NCBI RefSeq assembly: GCF_031432425.1
Contig: NZ_JAVKPH010000001.1
Location: 310,001-374,000 of the forward strand
From: Ruixingdingia sedimenti
Lineage (GTDB): Bacteria; Pseudomonadota; Alphaproteobacteria; Rhodobacterales; Rhodobacteraceae
Length of the DNA stretch: 64,000 nucleotides
Direction of reading: 5' to 3'
Shown here: piece after piece, positions 41,978 to 50,485 of the stretch
Numbering within the stretch: the stretch's first letter is position 1
Layout: each line of letters starts with the position of its first letter
The notes under the pieces: model-generated
The model's input: the letters and a program-made list of their open reading frames with translations, nothing else
The model's database searches: none
Told to the model about the DNA's origin: nothing
Made by a program: the position numbers and the translations under genes

Positions 41978-42537
41978 CCTGCCGTTCTCCGGGAACCCGC
42001 CCGCGCGGACATCGGGGGCAGCGCCGCGCCGTTCGTAGCTTGCCCCGCGCCGCGACGGCGTGAAACCGATGCGCCCCCCGCGCTGCCGTTTCTCCGCGCG
42101 ATCGACCATGCCCGTCTCGGGGGCCGCGTCAGGCCGCTCGCTGCTGTTTCCGCGGGGCGGCGGCAGCCGTCCGGCGCGCCGCGCGTGCTGCCGATCTCCC
42201 ACGCGGGCATTCCTGACCGCTCCGGGATCGTGCCGCGCCGCGCATCGCCTTCCCCCAAGGGCAGCCGAAACCGGCGGGGGGTGTCAGCCTTGCCTGCCCT
42301 CCGCAGGCGCACCCGCCGCAGCGGGCGCGTCACACTGTCTGCAAGGCGGCCATGCCTGTCGCGAACCGCGCCGCCAGCCAGCGCGCACCCCAACCGGTTC
42401 GCTACGCCGACGATTCCACCGCCGCGCCGCGCGATGCCGGGCGTTGGCCGGGCAAGGGGTGCGGCAATGGCCAGCCTGTACCCGAAGCCGGGCACGGGGC
42501 ACCCTGCCCCGGTTTCCCCCGCCGCGCCCTGCGCCAT
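41974..42537 (-). CDS. Doubtful ORF between zapA and the TusA gene; possible ncRNA region
   Basis: A 187-aa frame exactly fills the 560-base gap. It overlaps the zapA stop (TGATG) and the TusA start (ATGA). The product (MAQGAAGETGAGCPVPGFGY...) is Arg/Gly/Ala-rich with no known domain. It uses AGG, AGA, GGA and GCA codons that the neighbouring genes avoid, which argues against coding. The minus strand also has an AGCGAACCG/CGGTTCGC stem at about 42355-42405. In several proteobacteria the 6S RNA gene lies next to zapA, so a structured RNA is possible, but I could not recognise it. Confidence 0.2.
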   Translation of the reverse strand: MAQGAAGETGAGCPVPGFGYRLAIAAPLARPTPGIARRGGGIVGVANRLGCALAGGAVRDRHGRLADSVTRPLRRVRLRRAGKADTPRRFRLPLGEGDARRGTIPERSGMPAWEIGSTRGAPDGCRRPAETAASGLTRPPRRAWSIARRNGSAGGASVSRRRGAGQATNGAALPPMSARAGSRRTAG

Positions 42538-42923
42538 CACCCCGCCTGCGCCGGGGCCAGCCGTTCCTCGGCCGCCTGCGCCAGCGCCTCGGTGCGCGCG
42601 GCGATCTCGGCCAGGGTCTCGACCACCACGGCGGGGATCACCGGCACCTCGATGCGTTCGGGCGCGGGGGCGGGGCGGGTTTCCAGTTCGGCCACCCGCG
42701 CCAGCGCGCCGCGCAGCTGATCCTCCAGCCCCGCCATGCGGTCGGCCAGCATCAGCCCCGCCATCAGCAGCATCCGCCCCTCGGGCATGCGGCCCATCTG
42801 CTGCACCAGCGGCGCGGCCTCTGCATCCAGCAGCGCCGCCGCGGATTGCAGGAACCCCTCTTCGCCCGGCTGGCAGGCGACCTGGAAGCTGCGCCCGCCG
42901 ATGGTGATCGCGACTTCAGGCAT
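42537..42923 (-). CDS. zapA: Cell division protein ZapA
   Basis: 128 aa. The N-terminal ZapA fold MPEVAITIGGRSFQVACQPG, EEGFLQSAAALLDAEAAPL, MLLMAGLMLADRMAGLEDQL is followed by a long helix that forms the antiparallel coiled coil. ZapA bundles FtsZ filaments at the division site. The start at 42923 overlaps the end of the upstream coiled-coil gene by 8 bases, so the two are made together. Confidence 0.9.
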   Translation of the reverse strand: MPEVAITIGGRSFQVACQPGEEGFLQSAAALLDAEAAPLVQQMGRMPEGRMLLMAGLMLADRMAGLEDQLRGALARVAELETRPAPAPERIEVPVIPAVVVETLAEIAARTEALAQAAEERLAPAQAG

Positions 42924-43413
42924 CGGAACGCTCCTCGGCAAGCAGGGGGTCGAGTTCGGCCAGGATTTCCTCCATCTCGGCCATTTCCGCCATCCGGGCG
43001 GCGCGCAGCGCGTCGAGTTCCGCCAGCATGACCTTGTTGATCAGATGCGCATCCGTGATGCCCGCCGCCACCGCCTCGCGCAGGGCGCGCAGGGCCTCGC
43101 GCAATTGGATGTTGGTCTTGCGCATGCGCTGAAGCTCGATCCCCTGGGTGTCGAGTTGCGCGGTCATCACCTCGATGCGCTTTTCCAGCGGGACGACGGT
43201 CGCGTCCTGACGCTCGCGGATCGCGCGCACGCGCTCGGTCAGCTGCGCATTGGCGTCGCGTTCGACCGCCAGCGCCTCTGCCAGCCGGGCGATCTCTGCC
43301 GCGTCGGCGGGCGCGGAAGCCCCGGATGCAGGGGGAGGCGCGGCCTCCAGCGCCGCCTGCAACCGCATCAGCGCGGCCGAGATCCGCTTTTCCAGTTCGA
43401 CAATATCGCCCAT
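42916..43413 (-). CDS. Coiled-coil protein upstream of zapA, possible division partner
   Basis: 165 aa, MGDIVELEKRISAALMRLQA and then nearly all helix. Residues 40-120 have heptad character (LAVERDANAQLTERVRAIRERQ, PLEKRIEVMTAQLDTQGIELQRMRKTNIQLREAL). The C-terminus is acidic (MAEMEEILAELDPLLAEE). No domain name is recognised, though the small coiled-coil layout recalls ZapB-like factors. The 8-base overlap with zapA suggests joint function in division. It is divergent from the transketolase gene. Confidence 0.82.
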   Translation of the reverse strand: MGDIVELEKRISAALMRLQAALEAAPPPASGASAPADAAEIARLAEALAVERDANAQLTERVRAIRERQDATVVPLEKRIEVMTAQLDTQGIELQRMRKTNIQLREALRALREAVAAGITDAHLINKVMLAELDALRAARMAEMAEMEEILAELDPLLAEERSDA

Positions 43414-43647
43414 CAGCCCGTTCCTGCCCCCTTGCAAGGGCCCCGCCGGCGGCTTTGCCGCGCATCCGCGCCGAATCGGCACTGCGGAACCTGCCCGCGA
43501 ACTTAGCCAAAACCTGCCGCTTTGTCCCGCCCGCACAAGCCGCAGGCCCGCCCGCGCGGCAAAGCCCCGCCATGCGGCGCTTGCACTTGCGGCGCGGGCT
43601 GGTATCAGGGCCGCAGCCCTGCCCTGCCCCAGCCGAGGATCAGACCC

Positions 43648-45666
43648 GTGGACATTGCCACCCTGCGCGCCACCCATACCGACCACTGGCAAAAGGCCGC
43701 CGCGATCCGCGCGCTGGCGATGGATGCCGTCCAGGCGGCGAATTCCGGCCATCCCGGCATGCCGATGGGCATGGCCGATGTGGCGACGGTGCTGTTCGAG
43801 AACCATCTGAAGTTCGACGCCAGCGCGCCGGACTGGCCCGACCGCGACCGCTTCATCCTGTCGGCGGGTCATGGGTCGATGCTGATCTATGCGCTCTTGC
43901 ACCTGACCGGCTATGCGGATGTGACGCTGGAGCAGGTGAAGAACTTCCGCCAGTGGGGCGCGATCACCGCCGGCCACCCCGAATACGGCCATGTGAAGGG
44001 GGTGGAGACGACGACCGGCCCGCTCGGCCAGGGGATTTCCAATGCCGTGGGCTTTGCCATGGCCGAGGAATCGCTGCGCGCGCGCTTCGGCGCCAAGGTG
44101 GTGGACCATTACACCTGGGTCATCGCCGGCGACGGCTGCCTGATGGAGGGCATCAGCCAGGAGGCGATCGGGCTTGCCGGCATGCAGCGGCTGAACCGGC
44201 TGATCGTGCTGTGGGACAACAACGACATCTCCATCGACGGGCGCATCTCGCTGTCGGATGTGACCGACCAGCGCAAAAGGTTCGAAGCCGCGGGGTGGAA
44301 GGTGCTGTCCTGCGACGGCCACGACCCCGCCGACATCGACCGCGCGCTCAGCGCCGCGAAGGGGTCGGACCGCCCGGTGCTGGTCGATTGCAAGACGCAT
44401 ATCGGCTATGGCAGCCCCAAGAAACAGGACAGCGCCGCCGCCCATGGCTCGCCCCTCGGCGACGCCGAAATCGCGGCGACGAAAGAGATCTACGGCTGGC
44501 CCCACGGTCCCTTCGTCATCCCCGCCGACATCAAGGCGCAGTGGGAGGCCATCGGGCGGCGCGGTGCCGCCGCGCGGGCGGAATGGGAGGCGCGTTTCGC
44601 CGCCCAATCCACCGCGAAACAGGCCGAATTCACCCGCGTGATGGCGGGCGAGCCGCCGAAAAAGCTCGCCCCCGCGATCCGCGCGCTGAAGAAGGATCTG
44701 GCCGAAAAGGCCCCCAAGGTCGCCACCCGCAAGGCGAGCGAGATGGCGCTGGCCGCGATCAACCCGGTGATGCCGGAAACCATCGGCGGTTCGGCCGACC
44801 TGTCGGGGTCGAACCTGACCAGGACCGGCGATCTCGACGTGTTCAATGCCGACAACCGCAAGGGCCGGTATATCCACTACGGGATCCGCGAACATGGCAT
44901 GGCGGCGGCGATGAACGGCCTGGCGCTGCATGGCGGGGTGCGGCCCTATGGCGGCACCTTCCTGTGCTTCACCGATTATGCGCGCGGCGCGATGCGGCTG
45001 TCGGCGCTGATGGGGGTGCCCACGGTCTATGTGATGACGCATGATTCCATCGGGCTCGGCGAGGACGGGCCGACCCACCAGCCGGTGGAACATCTGGCGA
45101 TCTGCCGGGCGACGCCCAACACGCTGACCTTCCGCCCCGCCGATGCGGTGGAGACCGCCGAGGCATGGGAAATCGCGCTGACGGAAAAGGCGCGCCCCTC
45201 GGTCCTCGCGCTCAGTCGCCAGAACCTGCCGGTGCTGCGCACCGCCTTCACCGCGAAGAACCTGACCGCGCAGGGCGCCTATGTGCTGGCCGAGGCGACG
45301 GGCAAGCGGCAGGCGATCCTGATGGCCACCGGGTCGGAGGTCGAGATCGCCATGGCCGCGCGCGCGGCGCTGGAAGCCGAAGGCATCGGCACCCGCGTGG
45401 TGTCCTTCCCCTGCATGGAACTCTTCGCGGCGCAGGACGAAAGCTACCGCAAGCGCGTGCTGCCCGCGGGCCCGGTGCGCGTGGCCATCGAGGCCGCGGT
45501 ACGCCAGCCCTGGGACCGCTGGCTCTTGGGCGAACGCGGGCGCGAGGCGAAGGCGGATTTCGTCGGCATGACGGGCTTCGGCGCCTCTGCCCCGGCGGAA
45601 CGGCTCTATGCCGAATTCGGCATCACTGCCGAGGCGACCGTGGCGAAGGTCAAGGCGCTGCTCTGA
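43648..45666 (+). CDS. tkt: Transketolase (GTG start)
   Basis: 672 aa. Thiamine diphosphate-dependent enzyme of the pentose phosphate pathway and Calvin cycle. The cofactor site is GDGCLMEGISQEAIGLAGMQ...NDISIDG, substrate contacts are in GHGSMLIYALLHLTGY and HKxxx-type regions, and the C-terminal domain ends with FPCMELFAAQDESYRKRVLP. The start is GTG at 43648 (VDIATLRATHTDHWQK), with GAGG nine bases upstream, matching relatives. The upstream open frame of 42 codons is not conserved. Confidence 0.95.
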   Translation: MDIATLRATHTDHWQKAAAIRALAMDAVQAANSGHPGMPMGMADVATVLFENHLKFDASAPDWPDRDRFILSAGHGSMLIYALLHLTGYADVTLEQVKNFRQWGAITAGHPEYGHVKGVETTTGPLGQGISNAVGFAMAEESLRARFGAKVVDHYTWVIAGDGCLMEGISQEAIGLAGMQRLNRLIVLWDNNDISIDGRISLSDVTDQRKRFEAAGWKVLSCDGHDPADIDRALSAAKGSDRPVLVDCKTHIGYGSPKKQDSAAAHGSPLGDAEIAATKEIYGWPHGPFVIPADIKAQWEAIGRRGAAARAEWEARFAAQSTAKQAEFTRVMAGEPPKKLAPAIRALKKDLAEKAPKVATRKASEMALAAINPVMPETIGGSADLSGSNLTRTGDLDVFNADNRKGRYIHYGIREHGMAAAMNGLALHGGVRPYGGTFLCFTDYARGAMRLSALMGVPTVYVMTHDSIGLGEDGPTHQPVEHLAICRATPNTLTFRPADAVETAEAWEIALTEKARPSVLALSRQNLPVLRTAFTAKNLTAQGAYVLAEATGKRQAILMATGSEVEIAMAARAALEAEGIGTRVVSFPCMELFAAQDESYRKRVLPAGPVRVAIEAAVRQPWDRWLLGERGREAKADFVGMTGFGASAPAERLYAEFGITAEATVAKVKALL

Positions 45667-45839
45667 CATCTGGCGCGCCGGGGGCTTCGCGCCCCCGGAC
45701 CCCCGCGGAGTACTTGAGAAAAGGTGAAGGAGAGCGGCGTTTTCCCCGGCAGGCACGCTGCGGGCTTCATCTTGCCCCAAATACTCCGGGGGTCCGGGGG
45801 CTGGCCCCCGGCGCCGCCCCCTACACCCGCGCAATGGGT
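45667..45839. repeat. Convergent gap with inverted repeat pair (locus f)
   Basis: CCCCCGGACCCCCGCGGAGT leads into ACTTGAGAAAAGGTGAAGGA (45691-45731). It faces CTTCATCTTGCCCCAAATAC then TCCGGGGGTCCGGGGG (45766-45800). The two arms can pair through GGACCCCC/GGGGGTCC and GGAGTA/TACTCC. This is the more diverged form, with GGAGTACTT in place of GGATATTT. Confidence 0.7.
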
Positions 45840-46796
45840 TCAGCCCCGGCGGAAAAGCCCCGCCAGCGGGCCGATCACCCGGGTGGCGAGCGGGATCAGC
45901 GCCAGTCCCAGCACCAGCCCGAAGAGCCCGTCCAGCGCCGCCTTGACCAGCCATTCCACCGCCGCACCCGCCTGCGGCAGGGCCAGCGCCGCCGCCCCGG
46001 CCGCGTGGTGGATGGGTTCGGCCGGCCAGTGCAGGCCGAAATGTTCCAGCCCGTGCAGCACGATGGAGCCGCCCACCCACAGCATCGCCGCCGTGCCCAC
46101 CGTCGACAGCAGCGCCATCAGCCGCGGCATCGCCTGCACCAGCCCGCGCCCCAGCCCCCGGCCCGGGGCGGTGCGCCCTGTCTGCGCCAGATGCAGCCCG
46201 ATGTCGTCCATCTTCACGATCAGCGCGACCGAGCCATAGACGCCCGCCGTGATCGCCGCCCCCACCAGCGCCAGCGTCGCCGCCTCGATCCAGAAGCCGC
46301 TGTCGGGAATCGCGGCAAGCGCGATGGCCATGATTTCCGCCGACAGGATGAAATCGGTCTTGATCGCGCCGGCGACCTTTTCTTCCTCCAGATGCAGGGG
46401 ATCGGCGGGGGCGAAATCGGCCTCCACCGCCGGATCGGCATGGGGGAAAAGCGCGTGGAACACCTTTTCCGCCCCCTCGAAGCACAGATAGGCCCCGCCG
46501 AGCGCCAGAAGCGGGGTGATCGCCTGCGGCGCGAAAGCCGCGAGCGCCAGCGCCACCGGCAGCAGGATCACCAGCTTGTTGCGCAGCGACCCGCGCGCGA
46601 TGCGCCAGATGATCGGCAGTTCGCGGTCGGCGGAAAAGCCGTGGACGTATTTCGGCGTTACCGCCGCGTCGTCGATCACCACGCCCGCGGCCTTGGCCCC
46701 CGCCTTGGCCGCCGCACCCGCGATGTCGTCGACCGAGGCCGCCGCCACCTTGGCGATCGCCGCCACATCGTCGAGAAGCGCCAGCAGCCCGCTCAT
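45840..46796 (-). CDS. DUF808 family membrane protein (YedI-like)
   Basis: 318 aa. It opens MSGLLALLDDVAAIAKVAAASVDDIAGAAAKAGAKAAGVVIDDAAVTPKYV, the DUF808 signature, followed by about eight hydrophobic segments, e.g. LVILLPVALALAAFAPQAITPLLALGGAYLCFEG and the final LFGLVLGLALIPLATRVIGPLAGLF. The function of the family is unknown. It converges on tkt and is divergent from gap. Confidence 0.92.
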   Translation of the reverse strand: MSGLLALLDDVAAIAKVAAASVDDIAGAAAKAGAKAAGVVIDDAAVTPKYVHGFSADRELPIIWRIARGSLRNKLVILLPVALALAAFAPQAITPLLALGGAYLCFEGAEKVFHALFPHADPAVEADFAPADPLHLEEEKVAGAIKTDFILSAEIMAIALAAIPDSGFWIEAATLALVGAAITAGVYGSVALIVKMDDIGLHLAQTGRTAPGRGLGRGLVQAMPRLMALLSTVGTAAMLWVGGSIVLHGLEHFGLHWPAEPIHHAAGAAALALPQAGAAVEWLVKAALDGLFGLVLGLALIPLATRVIGPLAGLFRRG

Positions 46797-46996
46797 CCCC
46801 GCCCCCTGTCCTGTTCGCGCCAGCCTAGCCGATCCGCCGGCGGCCGCAACCGGGCGCGAACCCGCCGCGTTTGCGCTATCATCGCGGGACGGGCGCTTTT
46901 CCGCCTTCCGCCCCGCGGCGGGGCGGGCTATATGCCCGCCGTTGAACGTACATTGGCCAGACCGTGCATCGCACGCGGCACGACGGAGACAGGCGC

Positions 46997-48001
46997 ATGA
47001 CCATTACCCTCGGCATCAACGGTTTCGGGCGCATCGGGCGCTGCACGCTGGCGCATATCGCGGAAAGCGCGCGCCAGGACGTCCGCGTGGTGGCGATCAA
47101 CGCCACCGGCCCCATCGAGACCAACGCGCATCTGCTGAAATACGATTCCGTCCATGGCCGTTTCGGCGGCCGGATCACGGTCGAGGGCGATACGCTTGAC
47201 GTGGGTCAGGGCCCGATGCGGGTGATGTCGACCTACAACCCCGAGGAGCTGGACTGGACGGGCGTGGACATCGTGCTGGAATGTTCCGGCAAGTTCAACG
47301 ACCGCGAAAAGGCCGCGGTGCACCTGCGCCACGGGGCGAAACGGGTGCTGGTGTCGGCCCCGGCGAAGGGGGCCGACAAGACGGTGGTCTTCGGCGTCAA
47401 CGACGGCGTGCTGACCAAGGATGACCTCGTGGTGTCCAACGGGTCCTGCACCACCAACTGCCTCGCGCCGCTGGCCAAGGTCCTGGACGCGGCGGTGGGG
47501 ATCGAGCGGGGGATCATGACCACGATCCACGCCTATACGGGCGACCAGTTCACGCTCGACCGCCGCCACAAGGATCTCTACCGCGCGCGCGCCGCGGCGC
47601 TGTCGATGATCCCGACCTCGACGGGCGCGGCGAAGGCCATCGGCGAGGTGCTGCCGCAGCTGAAGGGCAAGCTCGACGGCTCTGCCATCCGCGTGCCGGT
47701 GCCGAACGTGTCGGCGGTGGACCTGACCTTCGAGGCCGGGCGCGACGTGACGGCGGAAGAAATCAACGCCGCCGTGAAGGCCGCGGCCGAGGGCGGGCTG
47801 AAGGGCATCCTTGCGTATGATCCCGAGCCCAAGGTGTCGATCGACTTCAACCACACCGAATATTCCTCGATCTTCGCGCCGGAACAGACCAAGGTGGTCG
47901 GCGGGCGGATGGTGCGGGTACTGTCCTGGTATGACAACGAATGGGGCTTTTCCTGCCGCATGGCCGATGTGGCCGCGGCGATGGGGCGGCTTCTGGGCTG
48001 A
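46997..48001 (+). CDS. gap: Glyceraldehyde-3-phosphate dehydrogenase, type I, with altered cofactor-specificity residue
   Basis: 334 aa. NAD(P)-binding INGFGRIGR is at residues 7-15 and the catalytic Cys is C151 in SNGSCTTNCLAPLAK. Most NAD-specific enzymes have an Asp after the second strand (INDL). Here the sequence reads VVAINATG with Ala at residue 36, which in other families relaxes or shifts preference to NADP. The length and C-terminus (WYDNEWGFSCRMADVA) are normal. A second gap gene may exist elsewhere in the genome. The start MTITLGINGFG is 11 codons inside the longest frame. Confidence 0.95.
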   Translation: MTITLGINGFGRIGRCTLAHIAESARQDVRVVAINATGPIETNAHLLKYDSVHGRFGGRITVEGDTLDVGQGPMRVMSTYNPEELDWTGVDIVLECSGKFNDREKAAVHLRHGAKRVLVSAPAKGADKTVVFGVNDGVLTKDDLVVSNGSCTTNCLAPLAKVLDAAVGIERGIMTTIHAYTGDQFTLDRRHKDLYRARAAALSMIPTSTGAAKAIGEVLPQLKGKLDGSAIRVPVPNVSAVDLTFEAGRDVTAEEINAAVKAAAEGGLKGILAYDPEPKVSIDFNHTEYSSIFAPEQTKVVGGRMVRVLSWYDNEWGFSCRMADVAAAMGRLLG

Positions 48002-48013
48002 GCGGGGTTCCGC

Positions 48014-48157
48014 GTGACCGACCGCGTGGCGCTGTTCCTGGGGCTGGCGATCCTGGCCTTCCTGGTGCTGGACCTCGGCGTGATGGGCTGGGGGTTCAGC
48101 GCCTTTCTGGCCCGGCGCTTTGCGGATCTGGTGCAGTGGGTGGCGTTCTGGCGGTAG
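48014..48157 (+). CDS. 47-aa single-span membrane ORF downstream of gap
   Basis: From a GTG start 13 bases after the gap stop: MTDRVALFLGLAILAFLVLD then LGVMGWGFSAFLARRFADLV and QWVAFWR. One strong membrane helix is followed by an amphipathic segment ending in Arg. GGGG precedes the start by 5 bases. I recall very small proteins ending WLAFWR next to gap in other Rhodobacterales genomes, sometimes mislabelled as GAPDH; this is memory, not a search. The function is unknown. Confidence 0.6.
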   Translation: MTDRVALFLGLAILAFLVLDLGVMGWGFSAFLARRFADLVQWVAFWR

Positions 48158-48313
48158 GGCTGCGCACCACCGTTCCTGCCATTGCGCGGGGATGCCGTTA
48201 AAATCGGACGCCAAAAGAAGATCAGATAGGCCAGCGCCTGTCCCGGCAGGTTCGCCAGCATGGCGAAAGGGCTGGTTTTTCGGCCCATAGTCACAAGGCG
48301 GCCGGGCATCGGG

Positions 48314-48337
48314 AAACCGGGCGCAAGGCCCGGTTTT
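48314..48337. terminator. Bidirectional hairpin terminator between the 47-aa ORF and coaD
   Basis: AAACCGGGC-GCAAG-GCCCGGTTT with a T run on both strands. It lies 19 bases after the coaD stop on the minus strand and also ends the gap transcript. Confidence 0.75.
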
Positions 48338-48355
48338 CCCGCCCCGCGCATACCC

Positions 48356-48847
48356 TCAGCGATAGCGCGCGCGCAGCGCCGCATCCACCCGGGCGGGGAC
48401 GAATTTCGACACGTCGCCGCCGAGCCGCGCGATTTCCTTGACCAGTTTCGACGCGATCGCCTGCCGGCGCGCATCGGCCATCAGGAACACGGTCTCGACG
48501 CTCGGGTCGAGCGCGCGGTTCATGCCGACCATCTGGAATTCGTATTCGAAATCCGCCACCGCGCGCAGGCCGCGGATGATCATGGTGGCGCCCACGTCGC
48601 GGGCGCAGTCGATGAGCAGGTTCTCGAACGGATGCACCACGATCTCGGTGCCGCGGCATTCGGCCAGCGCGGCGCATTCGGCCTCTATCATCGCCACCCG
48701 TTCCTCCAGCGGGAACAGCGGACCCTTGTCGCGGTTGATCGCGACCCCGATCACCAGCCGGTCCACCAGCTGCGATGCGCGGCTGATGATGTCCATATGG
48801 CCGAGCGTCACCGGGTCGAAAGTGCCGGGATAAAGACCGATGCGCAT
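48356..48847 (-). CDS. coaD: Phosphopantetheine adenylyltransferase
   Basis: 163 aa. Start MRIGLYPGTFDPVTLGHMDI with the T/HxGH nucleotide motif (TLGH), and IIRGLRAVADFEYEFQMVGMNRAL, the family core. The ISS-type motif appears as ASKLVKEIARLGGDVSKFVP. It makes dephospho-CoA, the fourth step of CoA synthesis. Usual length. The longer upstream frame is a shadow of the CBS gene. Confidence 0.96.
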   Translation of the reverse strand: MRIGLYPGTFDPVTLGHMDIISRASQLVDRLVIGVAINRDKGPLFPLEERVAMIEAECAALAECRGTEIVVHPFENLLIDCARDVGATMIIRGLRAVADFEYEFQMVGMNRALDPSVETVFLMADARRQAIASKLVKEIARLGGDVSKFVPARVDAALRARYR

Positions 48848-48960
48848 GGATCCCCCTCGTATGCCGTCGCCATCGCCGCCCGACGCAACATCATCACGCG
48901 CGCCGATGCAAGACGAAATCGCCGCAGCGCCGCAATCATCGCGCAGCTGCGGCAAGAGGA

Positions 48961-49395
48961 TCAGAATCCCTTGATCATGCCTTCGAGGGCATCTTTTTCC
49001 ATCGACAGCTCCATCAGCCGGGCCTTGACCACGTCGCCGATGGAAATGAGCCCGACCATCTGCCCCTCTTCCACCACCGGCATGTGGCGGAAACGGCCCT
49101 CGGTCATGCGTCCCAGCACCGCGTCGGCGGTGTCGCCGCATTGGCAGGTGGAAATGGTGGCGGTCATCAGCCGATCGACGGGTTCGTCGAGGCAGCCGGT
49201 GCCGCGGCGGCCGAGTTCGCGCACCACGTCGCGTTCCGACAGGATCCCGGCGATGCGCTTGCCGTCGGGCGACACGACCACCGCCCCGATCCGCCGCGCC
49301 GCCATCACCTCGACCGCCGCACGCACGCCCGTTCCGGGGGCCACCGTGACCACGCCGTCATCCGCTTTCGACCTCAGGATCTGCTGCACCAGCAT
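48961..49395 (-). CDS. CBS domain pair protein
   Basis: 144 aa made almost only of two CBS motifs (about residues 10-65 and 75-130), with ILSERDVVRELGRRG and MTEGRFRHMPVVEEGQMVGLISIGDVVKARL. Stand-alone CBS pairs bind adenine nucleotides and sense energy state, or bind partner proteins. There is no catalytic domain. It is well separated from coaD and from the LysR gene. Confidence 0.93.
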   Translation of the reverse strand: MLVQQILRSKADDGVVTVAPGTGVRAAVEVMAARRIGAVVVSPDGKRIAGILSERDVVRELGRRGTGCLDEPVDRLMTATISTCQCGDTADAVLGRMTEGRFRHMPVVEEGQMVGLISIGDVVKARLMELSMEKDALEGMIKGF

Positions 49396-49478
49396 GTCTG
49401 CCTCCCGCGATGTTGGTGCAAGGCAGCGTCCCCTCGCGGGGGGACTTTGTCAAGCACCGGGTCGCGGATTTGTGCAAC

Positions 49479-50384
49479 CTATGCGCGAACTCCTTCCAGC
49501 CGCGCGACCTCGCGCCGCAACTCCTGCGCCAGCAGCTGCGCAAAACGGTTGAGCCTTTCGCTGCGCCCGTCGTCGGCATGGCGCACCAGCCAGAAGCTGC
49601 GCGTCAGATGCACCTCGGCGGGCAGGACGCGCATCAGTTCCGGCGCGGCGGGCAGCGCGAACAGATGCACGATGGCGACCCCTGCCCCCGCCCGCACCCA
49701 GTTGAACTGCACCGAGACCGAGTTCGACGACAGCGGCGGCGCCTCGGCCCCGATCTCGCCCAGATAGTCGAGTTCGGGGTCGAAGATCATGTCGGGGATA
49801 TAGCCGATGATGCGGTGGCCGCGCAGGTCGTCGCGCGTGCGGATCGGCGGATGGCGGGCCAGATAGGCGGGGGCGGCGGCAAGGCCCAGGTGATAGTCGG
49901 TCAGCTTCTGCACCGTCAGCCGCCCGGCGGCGGGGGGCGATACGGCGATGGCCATGTCGGCCTCGCGCCGCGACAGGTTGAAGACACGGGGCAGCGCCAC
50001 GATCTGCACCTCCAGCCCCGGATTGGCATCGCAGATCGCCGCCGCCACCTGCGGCAGCAGATAGTTCGCGCAGCCATCCGGCGCGCCGATGCGGATCTGC
50101 CCCGACAGCCCCGGCGCCGCGCGCAGGCCCGACAGGGCGCCGGCCACCTCCGCCTCCACCCGCAGGGCGGGGTCGAGCAGCCGCTGCCCTTCCTCGGTCA
50201 GCGCATAGCCCTGGGCCGAGCGCAGGAAGAGCCGCGCGCCCAGTGCCGCTTCCAGCCGCGCGATGCGCCGGCCCACCGTCGCGGGGTCGAGCCGCAGCAG
50301 CCGCCCTGCCCCCGACAGGCTTTCGCCGCGCACCACGGCGAGGAAAATGCGCAGGTCGTCCCAGTCTGCCATCCTGTCCACCAT
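49479..50384 (-). CDS. LysR-family transcriptional regulator, divergent from mmsA
   Basis: 301 aa. The N-terminal winged helix is WDDLRIFLAVVRGESLSGAGRLLRLDPATVGRRIARLEAALGARLFLR. The effector domain runs from about residue 90 (SGQIRIGAPDGCANYLLPQVAAAI). ATG at 50384 (MVDRMADWDD) has AAGGTGG just upstream; a second ATG four codons on is possible. Its place back-to-back with mmsA implies control of the valine-catabolic operon, but the inducer is unknown. Confidence 0.93.
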   Translation of the reverse strand: MVDRMADWDDLRIFLAVVRGESLSGAGRLLRLDPATVGRRIARLEAALGARLFLRSAQGYALTEEGQRLLDPALRVEAEVAGALSGLRAAPGLSGQIRIGAPDGCANYLLPQVAAAICDANPGLEVQIVALPRVFNLSRREADMAIAVSPPAAGRLTVQKLTDYHLGLAAAPAYLARHPPIRTRDDLRGHRIIGYIPDMIFDPELDYLGEIGAEAPPLSSNSVSVQFNWVRAGAGVAIVHLFALPAAPELMRVLPAEVHLTRSFWLVRHADDGRSERLNRFAQLLAQELRREVARLEGVRA

Positions 50385-50393
50385 TACCCACCT

Positions 50394-50449
50394 TTGCAGA
50401 AACGCAAGACGCTTTTGAAATCTTGCCCCTTCTCCGGGCAATTCTGCAA
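50394..50449. promoter_or_regulatory. Inverted repeats between the LysR gene and mmsA
   Basis: TTGCAGAA (50394-50401) and TTCTGCAA (50442-50449) are exact inverted copies 40 bases apart. A local TTGC-N6-GCAA dyad (50394-50407) has the T-N11-A form favoured by LysR regulators. Their placement in the shared promoter gap suggests recognition and activation sites. Confidence 0.5.
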
Positions 50450-50485
50450 GCCTATCCTGCCCCCAGACCATTGCGGGAGGATCCC

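Noticed and set aside
47578..48288. Minus-strand frame starting MGRKTSPFAMLANLPGQALA
   Set aside because: The first 30 residues look protein-like, but the frame then runs antisense through gap, so a real gene would have to overlap gap by about 400 bases.
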